Positions 1 through 10,409 of a stretch of DNA of 64,000 nt are shown here, one piece after another. The position numbers and the translations under genes are program-made. The DNA comes from Climacium dendroides. Lineage: Eukaryota; Streptophyta; Bryopsida; Hypnales; Climaciaceae. The stretch spans positions 8,184,001 through 8,248,000 of the forward strand of contig OX467082.1 in the NCBI GenBank assembly GCA_950106755.1, given 5' to 3'. The notes beneath the pieces were generated by a model. That model did not search any database and had not been told where the DNA came from. It saw only the letters and a program-made list of their open reading frames with translations. How positions within the stretch are numbered: the first letter of the stretch is position 1; each line of letters opens with the position of its first letter.

Positions 1-59
1 GAGTATTTGTTTTGAAATCCATTTTAAATGAAGAAGACAGCGTAGGAAAGCAATAGGGT

Positions 60-465
60 TGTCTTAAAATTAAGTTTTTCCATGAATCTTCATTCATTCA
101 TCATTAGAATTTTATAAGAATTGTTGTGTAAAACTTTCAAATAAATCTTCAAATTAAAATCTCAAAAACTTTCTGAAGAACTTAATTCTTTTGGAATCCA
201 AAATCACTTCAATTGAATGAATTTCTCAAAATTATTTAGTAGTAGCAATAGAAGATTGAAATCATGAAAACTCACAGCTCACAAAAGAACAAAATCATAG
301 AAGTGCACAGGAGTGTAAAGCCAAAAGAAGCAATGGATTTGCTACCTCTATATTATCATTCTATGGATCGTCTTTAATATCACCTTCATTTCAACAACTA
401 TATTATGTCTATAATATCACCCGGTGGAAAAAGTGATATTATAAAACTGATTGTTGGAGATCAAC
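60..465. repeat. Diverged partial copy of the 0.8-kb TIR element
   Basis: The stretch resembles the interiors of the two TIR elements at 1479-2289 and 2345-3138. Shared blocks include 'attcatcattagaatttta' near 90 and 'ggtagtagcaatagaa'-like sequence near 238. The 'ctcacaaaag' block near 283 and the 'ataatatcaccc' block near 412 are also shared. The flanking terminal repeats are missing or too diverged to see. It is probably an older, truncated copy of the same non-autonomous family. Confidence 0.55.
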
Positions 466-668
466 TCATGGTGTACAAGTGAAAGGTCAATATGAATGTT
501 TACCTTGTGGTTATGATATTTGATTCCTAATTGTATTCATCTGATTTTAATTCTTGTATGATTTGAATATTGTTTGAGGAATTCTCTTCTCCGTTTTCAA
601 ATGAAATTAAACTTTTGTAACTCTCATTTCGGTGGAATACTCTCATTTTAATGAATATTACGTTATGA
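464..668. repeat. Dispersed ~200-bp repeat, copy 1
   Basis: From 'caactcatggtgtac' to 'gaatattacgtt' this matches 17155-17326 almost base for base, apart from about 35 extra bases near 485-520 that are absent from the second copy. Both copies end at the same 'attacgtt' boundary, so this is a real element edge. In the second copy that edge coincides with the truncated end of the CACTA transposase. The element type is unknown. Confidence 0.7.
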
Positions 669-1478
669 CTAATAGTGAGCAAAATTTGTGGTGATTGTTT
701 TTGTGTTATTTCAAAGTAATCAATAAGAATTTGTATATAGAACTGTTTTGATGGCTAGTCATTCCAAGGTTCATCGTGAAGAGTGCTAGGATGGTGAATA
801 ATTATAAATAAGCTAAGAATTCTACCGCCATAAAGAAATTCATATGTATAATTCAAATTATAAATAAAGTTTCCCTAAAAATTTATATTGAAATCTTTAG
901 GAACACTGGAGTGGTCTGAAGGTCTTTGACCAAGGGTGTCAGTTAAGTTTTTATATGGAATTCATAAGTGCTCTTTCAGTTTTTTTAGAATTACATCAAT
1001 TATGTTACACAATAAAAAGGGGTAATTACTACAGTCAGTACCAATTCATCTAAGGAAACTATTAGTCAATCGTTCTTATAGTATGCACTTAATGCCTAGA
1101 ACAAAATTGCAACTAATAATGATTGAATTTTTTTTGTTAAAATGGGAGGTCTCTGGCAGTAGTCAGTATACAAATGAAAGTTCATACACCTTACTAAAGC
1201 CAATGATTTAGATAGTGAAAAAAAGAATGATTTCCAAATGAAGAAATCAGTATTTAAAGATTAAAAGGTAAAGGATTCACTTCCAATTCCCATTAAAAAA
1301 TTCAGGAATGAAAATATGTATTCTACATAGGTTTTCATGTGAGGAAGCATTTAGGTATCATTGGGATTGAATTTGAAGGATTGACTATCGTGGTTAAGTA
1401 CAAAAAATGTTACGTTATTCAAATGAAGTTTTGTGATATTCATGTTTGTAAACAAACTTTTTAGTATTTTTGTTTCAA

Positions 1479-2289
1479 CTAGAGGTTGGCGCTTGCTATG
1501 CTATGCATTCATCATTAGAATTTTATAATTTTTTTATATATTAGATAGAATGCAGAACAAAAATTTCAATAAATCTTCAAATAAAAATGACTAAAATCTT
1601 TGTATAATTTTTTAAAAAAGTAAGCATATATTGAAATGTACAATAGAAATTTATTGAATGATGAATGAAACATATGCAATGGTAAATACTATAAAAGATA
1701 CACATACATAAGAATGCATTAAAAATTTGACTCCATTGTTACAAAAAATGGCAATCCAAATTGAAGAATTGAAAAGAAAAATTTATAAATCTTAAAAGCT
1801 TTTTAAACAACTTAATTGTTGTGGAATCCAAAATCATTTCAATTGAATAAATTTTTCAAAATCATTTGGTAGTAGCAATAGAAAATTGAAATCATGAAAG
1901 CTCAAAGCTCACAAAAGCACAAAATCATAGAAATGCAAAGAAGTGTAAAGCCAAGAGAAGCAATGGATTTGCCTTCTCTATAATATCATCATATGGATCC
2001 TCTCTAATATCACCTTAATTGCAACAACTATATTATTTCTATAATATCACCCTTTGTAAAAAGTGATATTATAGAAGTGATTGCAAACTGCTACTCTATT
2101 TCTATGATATCACATTGTGTAAAAATACAATTTCTATGTTTGCATGATTGACAATATTTTTACATAATATTTAAAATAATTATTTTACAGACTTATTGAA
2201 ATCATTATCATACAATCTATTCAAATATATCAAATTTTTACTAATATGTAATACAATGAATGCGTAGCATAGCAAGTACGAGCCCCTAG
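1479..2289. mobile_element. Non-autonomous TIR element, copy 1 (MITE-like)
   Basis: The left edge reads ctagaggttggcgcttgct. The right edge, read on the reverse strand, gives ctaggggctcgtacttgct. The two terminal repeats are about 34 bp long with a handful of mismatches and continue into 'atgc(t/a)(a/c)gcattcat'. The 811-bp interior is AT-rich and has no ORF of note. The terminal ctag may be element or target sequence. It forms a tandem pair with 2345-3138, spacer included, with a period of about 866 bp. The superfamily is not recognised. Confidence 0.65.
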
Positions 2290-2344
2290 TATTAATGATA
2301 GCATTTGTGATATTACAGAGAGACTTATGATTTTAGTAGTATGA

Positions 2345-3138
2345 CTAGTGATTGGCGCTTGCTAAACTATGCATTCACCATTAGAATTTCATTAGAATTT
2401 TTATGTATTAGATAGAATGCAAAGCAAGAATTTCAATAAATCTTCAAATAAAAAAACTAAAATCTTCGTATATAATTTTTATAAATAAGTATATATATTG
2501 AAACAAACAATAAAAATTTAATGAATGATGAATGATATACGATAAAAGATACACATATATTAGAATGCATTAGAAATTTGACTCAATTGTTATAAACAAT
2601 GGTAACCCGAATAGAAGAATTGAAAGGAAAAACTTGTAAATCTCAAAAGCTTTGTGAACAATTTAATTGTTGTAAAATCCAAAATTGGTTCAATCTAATA
2701 AATTTCTCAAATCATTTGGTAGTAGCAATAGAAAATTGAAATCAGAAGCTCAAAGCTCACAAAAGGACAAAATCATAAAAATGCAAAAGAGGTATAAAGT
2801 CAAGAAAAGTAATGAAATTGCTACCTCTATAATATCACCATATTGATCCTCTTCAATATCACCTCAATTGCAACAACTATATTATTTCTATAATATCATC
2901 CTTTGTAAAAAGTGATATTACAAAGGTGATTGTGAATTGCTACTCTATTTCAGTAATATCACATTGTGTGAAGATATGATTTCTATGTATGCATGATAGG
3001 AAATATTTTTATAAAATAATTAAAATAATTATTTTAAAGACTTATCGAAATCATTATCTTGCATTCTATTCAAATATATCAAATTTTTACTAATATGTGA
3101 TACAATGAATGCGTAGCATAACAAGCACGAGCCCCTAG
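2345..3138. mobile_element. Non-autonomous TIR element, copy 2
   Basis: This is a second copy of the 1479-2289 element with the same terminal inverted repeats (ctagtgattggcgcttgct on the left, the complement of ctaggggctcgtgcttg on the right). The 55-bp spacer after copy 1 ('atttgtgatattacagag' near 2302) recurs after copy 2 near 3151. The arrangement therefore arose by tandem duplication of element plus flank rather than by two separate insertions. Confidence 0.65.
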
Positions 3139-3229
3139 TTTTAATGGTAACATTTGTGATACTACAGAGCGACTTATGATTTTAGTAGTATGATAAACAA
3201 ACCAAATTTTGGGAAAAGGGTATCTATTA

Positions 3230-3405
3230 TTATGTTTAGGCTACAAAAAGGGATATATCACGGTCCAAATACTTGAGACGGGTATTGAAGATGGTTGGGT
3301 ACTAAAGGCGGGTATTGAAGAAGACCGGGTACCGGAAAGAGGGCCAGGTACCGAAAACCACCAGGAAGAACCGGGTACCTAGACCGCCGGGTATTTGCCT
3401 TGGAA
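3230..3405. repeat. GGGTA/GGTACC-rich short repeat tract
   Basis: Motifs of the type cgggtattgaag and ccgggtacc recur several times at irregular spacing. There is no coding signal. The tract resembles a degenerate minisatellite. Confidence 0.4.
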
Positions 3406-3431
3406 ATCTAGGATTTGGTGTCCGCGCATTT

Positions 3432-3545
3432 TCGTGCATGTCCGTTGTTTTGTCGTGCACCTCTGTTGTTCCCTCGTGAATCTTTGTTGTTCTCTCGTGC
3501 ATTCCGTTGTTCTTTAGGCGCATTCTGGTTGCATCTTCGTTGTTT
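3432..3545. repeat. ~28-bp degenerate tandem repeat (tcgtgca...gttgtt)
   Basis: About four units share the pattern tcgtgca followed by ctgttgtt or ccgttgtt, spaced roughly 28 bp apart. It is a short minisatellite with no coding meaning seen. Confidence 0.5.
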
Positions 3546-3592
3546 GTACATTCCGCACTTGCCGACAGTTGATGTGCATTTTTTTTAGCACG

Positions 3593-3782
3593 GGCGTCGT
3601 GAAGAAGAGGACCTTGTTTTCCGCATTGATTTGTATATGACTTTGGAGTTTGATTCGATCAGGGGGACTTGAAGTTGTGAAAAAGCAGACCTCAGGGTGG
3701 GCGTCGTGAACAAGCCGACCTTGAGCATTGTTTTCTGTGTGATTTTGGAGTTCCATTCGATCGGGGGGACTTGAAGCTGCTG
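3593..3782. repeat. Tandem duplication, period ~107 bp
   Basis: The block starting gggcgtcgtgaagaag at 3593 and ending gggggacttgaag is repeated from about 3699 (gggcgtcgtgaacaag) to about 3776. Shared landmarks are gaccttg, ttttggagtt and attcgatc. The two units are about 80 percent alike by eye. Confidence 0.6.
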
Positions 3783-5455
3783 GGTGGTGCTGTGTGTTTG
3801 CTTCTGAAGGAGATGTAGCTTGATCTCAAGGACGTGCAGTTTGAAGCAGGGTTTGGGGTTTGAGGTAAAAACCTAACTCCATTCATCACTGTTGTAGGAG
3901 TGCAATGGTTCTCTTGAGGCGTGTGATCTTGCTGTTTCTTTTCTTAGTTCCTCCAAGGTCTGTTAGTTCTATGCTCAATGATGCTAGGATTTCACACAAT
4001 AGGAGTCTTGTTTTTGCGTTCTGAATTTTTGTTACTATGAATTTTCACAATTGTCCAAAGGAGGCTTGATCCACTTGGGACAGTCTTTCTTCGAGAGTTT
4101 GTGTCCAGTAAAGTAGGCCTTCTTCGAGAATTTGTGTTTGTGAGCCATGGCTATGGCGTCTACTGATGCGAGGAGGTTTCCAGTGAAGTCCAGGTCAGTC
4201 TTGGGAGTGTTCCTGTTCTTAAGATTGGAGTCTCTGTTCCTCTTAGGGTACTGATGTGAAAGTGGTACTTCTGCTTCTTTGGACACTTAGGGTTTGGGAT
4301 TTGTTTTTTTGCTTTGTATTTGCTTTGTATTGAAAATACTATTGCATTTCCTCTGAAGTGTTGGCTTCAAAATAATGGAGGAGGTATTTTCACGACATTT
4401 CATGCTTTGTATACATAAGATGTTATTGTCTGCGTTTCTGCATTGTTGGATTTCGGATCTTGGATTGTGCCGGATTGTACACATCTCCCTTGGTCTCGAT
4501 GGAATTTTAGATGCGCATGACTCCAGCTGAATCAAGTATTGTGTAAATCCTCATTGTACTTGTGTGGGGATTGTATTGTGGCAGAGCACTTTGCCGAGGT
4601 TCTGAAGAGCAAGGTTGTGTAACCTTATTCTACTTCAAAGAATAGGTACTGGTGGATAAGGTACAACAACAACAACGAGGTTAGTATCTAGAACTTCATT
4701 GTTTGTTTTTCCTTGCTCACATGTGGTTGCACAATTTATTCTAGAAAATGAGCTTCTGGAGATAAGAGTTGTGTATTCTGTTGGGTGGTATTTGCTCCCA
4801 ACAGATTGGATCTTTCTTTGTAAATGTTGGAAGGAATGTGGTTGCTTGGAATATGTTTGCAGTTTGTTTCTTGACATTTGGTTTGCAATGTAAGTTTTTT
4901 AAAATTGGTTTGTTTTTTGCATTTCAGATTGACAATTGTAGCACTGGAGTTACAAGATTGTGGAGTCCATAATAAGCAACAACACTGAAAGTAGGAGCTA
5001 AGTTGAGGCTGAAGTTGCATAGCGCTTGCTTGTAGAAACTGAGGTATGTATTAATTTCAATTCTCTTGCACCATGTCAGCTTTGAATAGTGATTTCTGTG
5101 ATTGTTGTAAAGACAGCTGCAATGTCCAATGGGGTTTAACTTGCGAGATGTATTGTGTGCGTACGTTCCTTTTTTAGTTCTCTTGAGGTTTGTTGTATTC
5201 TGTTAGAATTCATGGTTTGGGAGTTTCTAGATGGAAACATGCTTGTTTGGGATGTTGTAGGTTTGTACAATGACTTTTTTGTTTTAGGTTTAGGTGGTCT
5301 GCTGGTTTGAGATGTTTTTGATTTCTTTGGCTTTTTTCAACTCTTGAATTTGTTGAAAATGTGGATAATATTGCAGGTTTAGGAGATTAATCCATCTACA
5401 TTGCATTTCAAGATCCTCATTTTTTAATTCCCGAGGTGAGTTATAATGCACAGGA
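3783..5455. other. No recognisable gene
   Basis: This is a mixed-composition stretch with only short, unconvincing ORFs on both strands. I see no domain, no repeated structure and no RNA gene. A low-expression noncoding transcript or eroded transposon cannot be excluded. Confidence 0.4.
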
Positions 5456-5459
5456 CTTC

Positions 5460-5605
5460 GTTTAGGGTTTAGGGTTCAGAAAATGGCATTCATTGTTTAG
5501 GGTTCAGTACTTCAGTTGTAGGGTTTGTTTAGGGTTCAGTGCCTAAGGTCCAGGGTTTGTTTAGGGTCCATTGCTTAGGGTTTAGGGTTTAGGGTTTCCT
5601 TAAGG
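5460..5605 (+). repeat. Degenerate telomere-like (TTTAGGG) tract
   Basis: Repeated 'gtttagggtt' and 'tagggttcag' variants occur over about 140 bp. The unit is the plant telomere heptamer interrupted by other bases. It is an interstitial tract, not a chromosome end, because complex sequence continues on both sides. Confidence 0.6.
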
Positions 5606-5754
5606 TCTACGAATTAGAATTCAGAATGTCAAGGAAAGAAATGACGAGCCACAACCACACAAATTCCCCAAAATCAGCCCAATACTACCCGGGTATCATC
5701 TTGTCACACTGAATTCCTAAACGTACCACGAATGTAAGGCGCCTGAACGAAACT

Positions 5755-6840
5755 GCAATTCAGGTCGCATCGACCTGAATTGCATATCCCTTCAAACACA
5801 TATCCTAAGTTCGGGCAAGTTCCATGAAAATTTTCGGATGAGATAAACCTGCATTTCAGGTCAGTCCGACCTGAAATGTACACCTACTAACATTTTCTGT
5901 ACAAAGAAGGCAACTAAATGGAAGGGAATTGCACTAACATGTCAGAAGACAAATAACAAAGTTGTCCAAATTCAATGTAGATCAGGTCGGTCCGACCTGA
6001 ATTGCAAAGAACACCCTATGCAATCTGACGTGTCAAATAAGTTGTAAGACCAACAAATTAATAACTATCACGATATTAGACACCTATTTATAAACAAATA
6101 GACTAATATATGAATTCATTAACGTGTCGGTAATGTACGTCACATGACCCACACAACAATTTAGTTCGCATCGACCTGAATTGCAGAGCCCCACAAATCA
6201 TATCCTCTCCCAAATCTTTGCATTTGTCCATGCTATTTCATGGACAATGTTGACATGAGATGAACATGCATTTCAGGTCGGACCGACCTGAAATGTACAC
6301 CTACTAGCATTGTCAGTACAAGGCAAGCAACTGAGAAGTATACATTATCACTAACATCCCAGAAGAGAAATAACATGATCGTCAAAATTAAATGCAGATC
6401 AGGTCGGTCCGACCTGAACTGCAAGGAAGACCCTCTGCAATTTGCACAGCAAATACGTATACCCTTCACCAACATACATATATATATATGACTATATTAG
6501 ACACCTAGTATAATTAACAAATTGACCAAAAGACACATTTCTAATAAACATCCATTTACAAACAACAAACATGACAACACTACCGCATGCAATTCAGGTC
6601 GCACCGACCTGAACTGCCAGTTCCAGAGTGAGAACAATACGTACTAGGACGATCCAATAACATTAATCAATAACATTGAGGCCATCACAATAGCAGAAAT
6701 ATTTGCATATTCCGACTAGAACTTCAGTACGAGTCGACCTGAAGCGTAAACGAACCGAGTCAAATTAGATCGAACACATAGAAGATGAAATGTAGAAGCT
6801 CCATGTACGGGTTTTTAGGTCGGGTCGATCTGAATCAACA
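5755..6840. promoter_or_regulatory. Array of ~9 short palindromes (AGGTCGGACCGACCT type) upstream of gene 1
   Basis: Palindromes centred on AGGTCG-N-CGACCT occur near 5755-5783, 5851-5880, 5979-6006, 6268-6296, 6394-6422 and 6589-6617. Weaker copies lie near 6162, 6720 and 6815. The arms often extend to GCAATTCAGGTCG or CATTTCAGGTCG, and spacing is 90-190 bp. Part of the array is itself a tandem duplication with a period of about 415 bp (compare 5780-6010 with 6180-6425). The array ends just before the first exon of gene 1. Related palindromes sit in gene 1's introns but not in its exons. Likely roles are binding sites for a dimeric protein, or transposon subterminal repeats. Confidence 0.8.
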
Positions 6841-6890
6841 TAGCATCAACTCCTGTTGTAACAACATCCCGTTTGGATAATGAATGTAGA

Positions 6891-7983
6891 ATGGATGATC
6901 AAATTGAGAAGCTGGAGGCCTTCTACGTACGCTGTGCGCACGAATCCTCTAGGGAGGACGAAGACGACTTTGACAATGATGGAGACTACTGGGAATTCAA
7001 AAATCCCGACAAGGTTGAGAGTTGGAGTCTCCACATGATTCCTTTCAAGAACCTCATTTGCTTCGCTGCAAAGTTCAAAGACACCGACCATTTCTTCAAC
7101 ATATCCTTTGATGAAAAGATAAAGGACGTTGCCCACGACAGTGGTCCATTCTTGAAAATTCGGTGTGTTACAGCTGTGACTGATACACCCGAAAGCGAGC
7201 AGTACCACTTCACTATTCGTTTGGACTCCTCAAGATGTGCCTTCAACATATTGCACTTCCTGTCAACGCTGGAACCGATTGAGTACAGAACGGAGATTCC
7301 CGACCTTGAGAAGAAAGTTGACCACAACTACTTCAAGACAAAGGACGGGAAGTTGGCAACGGGGAAGGCCCTATACTCTCGCCTGAAGACACTCCTGAAC
7401 GACTTCACAATTCTGAAGACGAAGCTTGAGTTGAAGAAGAAGGACATGACTGTCAGAACTGTCTCCTAGGAGTTTCCAAGTAATGTGGAGGGACAGAGCT
7501 CAATGGGTACACTTGGAACCCAACAGAGTTGGGGGACAAGAAAGTCCATGCAGGCCGCTACTCCATCACGAGCTCCCAGGCAAAGTAAGTTGGCATCAAC
7601 CTCAACAGTGGCAACAGCAGCGCAAGACCCTAGTGCAGTTTTACTAGGGGAGCTGAGTTTTGTATCCGCGGTAACTGAGGTCCCGGTCCCTTATGACGCC
7701 AAGAAATCGCACGATTACATTGCGTCCGCGGAGGCATACAAGGCCTACTGGAAGCACTGCACGGACGCCTACATCTTTGGCCTGGAGGATAAGAAGACAA
7801 TTTCCATTGAGCAACTCATCAAGGCCCTAGAGGACTTAAACATCCGTAGCCATGAAATGAAGCTCGCGGAGGACATGATGACATACCTCTGGGAAATGCC
7901 AGATAAGTCCACAAAACAAACATTGTGTGTCATGCCAGTGGATTGCATCGAGAAGCCAAAGCCGGAGGACTGGCCAACACTTG
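6891..7983 (+). CDS. Gene 1 exon A, 5' part (N-terminal region)
   Basis: ATG at 6891 is the first in-frame ATG (M-D-D-Q-I-E-K-L). The encoded stretch starts acidic, with many D/E residues near codons 22-35, and then has a block of ordinary globular composition. A single TAG at 7467-7469 interrupts it, after which the frame stays open in the same register to 7983. A Ser/Thr/Gln-rich linker follows near codons 200-250, and then a stretch ending W-P-T-L. I do not recognise the first 330 residues. The exon continues in frame at 11428 once the LTR and one target copy are set aside. An upstream exon cannot be excluded. Confidence 0.6.
7979..7983. repeat. Target-site duplication ACTTG (left)
   Basis: ACTTG directly precedes the LTR start TGTGACAACTC and recurs directly after the LTR end ...GCTACGACA at 11423-11427. 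A 5-bp duplication is the standard product of LTR integrase. Confidence 0.85.
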
Positions 7984-8267
7984 TGTGACAACTCATGTTT
8001 TTGCTTTTTATTCGTTTATCCTTTTGAGCGAACCGGAAATTTAAAATAGGTATCCGGATTCATCTAGAAAGAAAAATAAATCCAAAAATAGTCACCAAAA
8101 TTACCTTATGGAACTAATCCGGTTTTGGGTCAAAGCGGAACGGATTAGATGTACAACCGGATAGTATTTCCAACCGGAATCTTGTTGACCGGATTAGGAG
8201 GTAACCGGATGTCAAGAACCGGACCGGATATCCGACCGGTCATGAAGACAGTCCAGGGTGTCAGGAC

Positions 8268-8276
8268 TATATAAAG
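8268..8276 (+). promoter_or_regulatory. TATA box upstream of the LTR ORF
   Basis: TATATAAAG lies about 320 bp before the ORF start at 8589, within the LTR. It is a plausible promoter for the LTR-encoded ORF. Confidence 0.55.
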
Positions 8277-8588
8277 CCTGGCCCTGCCCATTTACAGGTC
8301 TCTGATTTTCCACGTGTTGTTGTGTCCTGATTTAGCGCCTGACGTTTTTATCGTTGACCACGGCCAGGGAGAGGAAGTACAAAAGGGTACGGAAGTGAGA
8401 GAAGGGTGTGAGACGGAGAGATCTCCTCCGGACCTGAGTAGGTGAGACCTTGAGTGCGAGCGGATACGTGAGGAGCTAAGAGTGTGAGCACGCCGGTAGG
8501 GTAGTATACAGGCGGAGCGGAACTTCTGAGTGTCGCGCGCTCCCTTTTTAGGACTGCAGAAGAGTGAAAACCGGGTAGAACTACCCCC

Positions 8589-10202
8589 ATGCCGCGACTG
8601 AACCGGAAGAGAGGTTCTAACACCCCGCCCCCGAGTGAAGTAAAGCTTAGAAAAGTAGTTCCGGTCATGCCGACCAAGGAACCGGAACAGGGAGAGCTCA
8701 GAGAGGATTTGTCGTTGATGGGTTGTCAGGGCTTAGCATTGAAACCTTGGGGTTTCAAAGATGAGAGAATGGTTAGAGAACTCCTGAGTGGCGTGTCAAA
8801 TCAGTTCAATAACACCTTGAGGGGGAATTCGGTCCAATGGTCCGAGGCTTTGTGGCGGGACGTATACGGATTCCGGCCAGGAGGACTCGGCCTTGCCAAC
8901 CGGAAGGATGATTTCGTCCAGGGCAAGTTCGGGAGCGTAGTAAATCCGAAGGACGGCTACGCGGTCGAGGACTGCCTTGATGACCGGGAGCGACGTCTGC
9001 TCCAGTTCCTGGTTCCGGTTTTGCATCCGGAAAAAACCACCAGAGTGACTATTACCTTGGCTAACACGATTTTCGAAGCGCTGAGCGGAACCCGGAAAGT
9101 AGACTGGGGTCGGATCTTCTTTGATCTGGTGTCCCAGCTTACTACGAGAGTGGGGAAAAGTAGGGCTACCCCACTGTGCCCTTATGTGTATCACCTCTAC
9201 CAGCAACAGGAACTGTTGACGAAAGTGGAACTGAAGGTATGGAAGGCCCAAGAGCGGACCATGAAGTACGGCGAATCCGAGTCCGACCAAGAAGCGGATT
9301 CCGGAAACGAAACCGAGGAGGAGGAAGAAGTAGAAGAGGAGGAGGAAGAGGAGGAACCTTATGTTTCCAACAAGAGGCAGAAGACCACTCCGACTCGGAA
9401 TCGAGGAACGCCTCCGGGACATCCGATGCCACGTAGAAGTGAGACTCCAACCGGACCAGATGTGGCATCCGGATCCGAGACCAAAGATCCGTTCGACGAG
9501 TTGGTTGGGATCCTCTGTGGAATCCGGGCGGATTGGGAGATTAAGAAGCGGGCGCTCGGAGAGATTGCGGAATTGATAGGAGCGGAACCGGACAATCAAT
9601 TGCCGCGGAAGGTAGTTGAATGTGTTATCAATTCGGAAGAGCTCCGGAAGATAAAGGAGGACAGCAAGCGGCAGCACGATGAGGTGGACACCCTCAAGGC
9701 CGAACTTTTTGCGTTGATTGAGAACGCCACCGCGACAAAGGAGATGGCGGAGGAAATGAAGAAGTTGGCCACGGAAGTGAAGGACGTGCTTGGAGAACCC
9801 GGAGCCGCAGTCACCAAGGCGCGCTTGTTCGAAGAGGAGGTGCACAAGGACAAGAAGATATCCGGAACCAGGGTGGTGCACATCCTCACTGATTTTGAGG
9901 AGCAGATAGAGAAGCTCCTATCCAAGGCACGGGAGTCAGCGGACCGGATCGTGGAGAGCAGCCAGAAATTGACGGAGATTCCGATCCGGCTCTCTGAGAT
10001 TTCACTTCTGGACTTGTTTCCGGAAGACGTAGCTCAGGAGCCGGGAAAGGACAAGACGCCCCAGTCAAGCAGGGCAAAGAAGGAGACGCCCTCGACCGGA
10101 CATCAACCGATAGATTTGGACTCTCCGGAAACTGAGGAAGAACATCCGGTCCTACCTACAGATGGGGAACGGAACCGGAATCTGACTGAGGTCTTCGAGT
10201 AG
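8589..10202 (+). CDS. LTR-encoded ORF, copy 1 (plant-transposon-protein-like, coiled coil)
   Basis: This is an uninterrupted 537-codon ORF from ATG 8589. Residues about 35-215 form the conserved block also seen in the ORFs at 26951 and 49130: 'NPKDG', a doubled Arg before a hydrophobic run, 'P-E-K/R' and 'ANTIF'. This block resembles the poorly characterised domains annotated as plant transposon proteins. Residues about 230-260 are a long Glu-rich tract. Residues about 330-460 look like a coiled coil rich in E/K/L with a conserved A-x-L-F/Y-(D/E) segment. The ORF lies wholly inside a solo LTR and is not gag or pol. Its role is unknown. Retention of an open frame in four copies suggests it once mattered to the element. 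Confidence 0.7.
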   Translation: MPRLNRKRGSNTPPPSEVKLRKVVPVMPTKEPEQGELREDLSLMGCQGLALKPWGFKDERMVRELLSGVSNQFNNTLRGNSVQWSEALWRDVYGFRPGGLGLANRKDDFVQGKFGSVVNPKDGYAVEDCLDDRERRLLQFLVPVLHPEKTTRVTITLANTIFEALSGTRKVDWGRIFFDLVSQLTTRVGKSRATPLCPYVYHLYQQQELLTKVELKVWKAQERTMKYGESESDQEADSGNETEEEEEVEEEEEEEEPYVSNKRQKTTPTRNRGTPPGHPMPRRSETPTGPDVASGSETKDPFDELVGILCGIRADWEIKKRALGEIAELIGAEPDNQLPRKVVECVINSEELRKIKEDSKRQHDEVDTLKAELFALIENATATKEMAEEMKKLATEVKDVLGEPGAAVTKARLFEEEVHKDKKISGTRVVHILTDFEEQIEKLLSKARESADRIVESSQKLTEIPIRLSEISLLDLFPEDVAQEPGKDKTPQSSRAKKETPSTGHQPIDLDSPETEEEHPVLPTDGERNRNLTEVFE

Positions 10203-10391
10203 TTGGAAAGACCTGATGAGAGCCCAACCATTGGATCCCGAGTGTATGAAACGGAACAGGAAGGATTGTAAAAATAGGACTTATAGATAGAAACCGGAAT
10301 AGAATCCGGTTAGGATAAGGTAGGACCGGATTGTCAGCGCCTTCAGAGGCGGAAATCATGTATTCACTTTTTTTTTGCTTTTTGCTTTTTG

Positions 10392-10400
10392 TATATAAAA
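10392..10400 (+). promoter_or_regulatory. Second TATA box in the LTR, downstream of the ORF
   Basis: TATATAAAA lies about 1 kb before the LTR 3' end, after a T-rich stretch (ttttttttgctttttg). This is where a U3/R promoter for genomic RNA would sit. It would leave the ORF upstream, in U3. Confidence 0.5.
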
Positions 10401-10409
10401 CGGTCTTTG

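Noticed and set aside
3302..5020. Several short ORFs between 3.3 and 5.0 kb
   Set aside because: None shows a domain, consistent codon use or splice context. The region is repeat-rich.
8796..9881. 361-codon ORF on the reverse strand inside the LTR ORF
   Set aside because: It mirrors the forward ORF's codon structure, has a Leu/Phe-rich composition caused by the Glu-rich forward sequence, and has no equivalent in copies 2-4.
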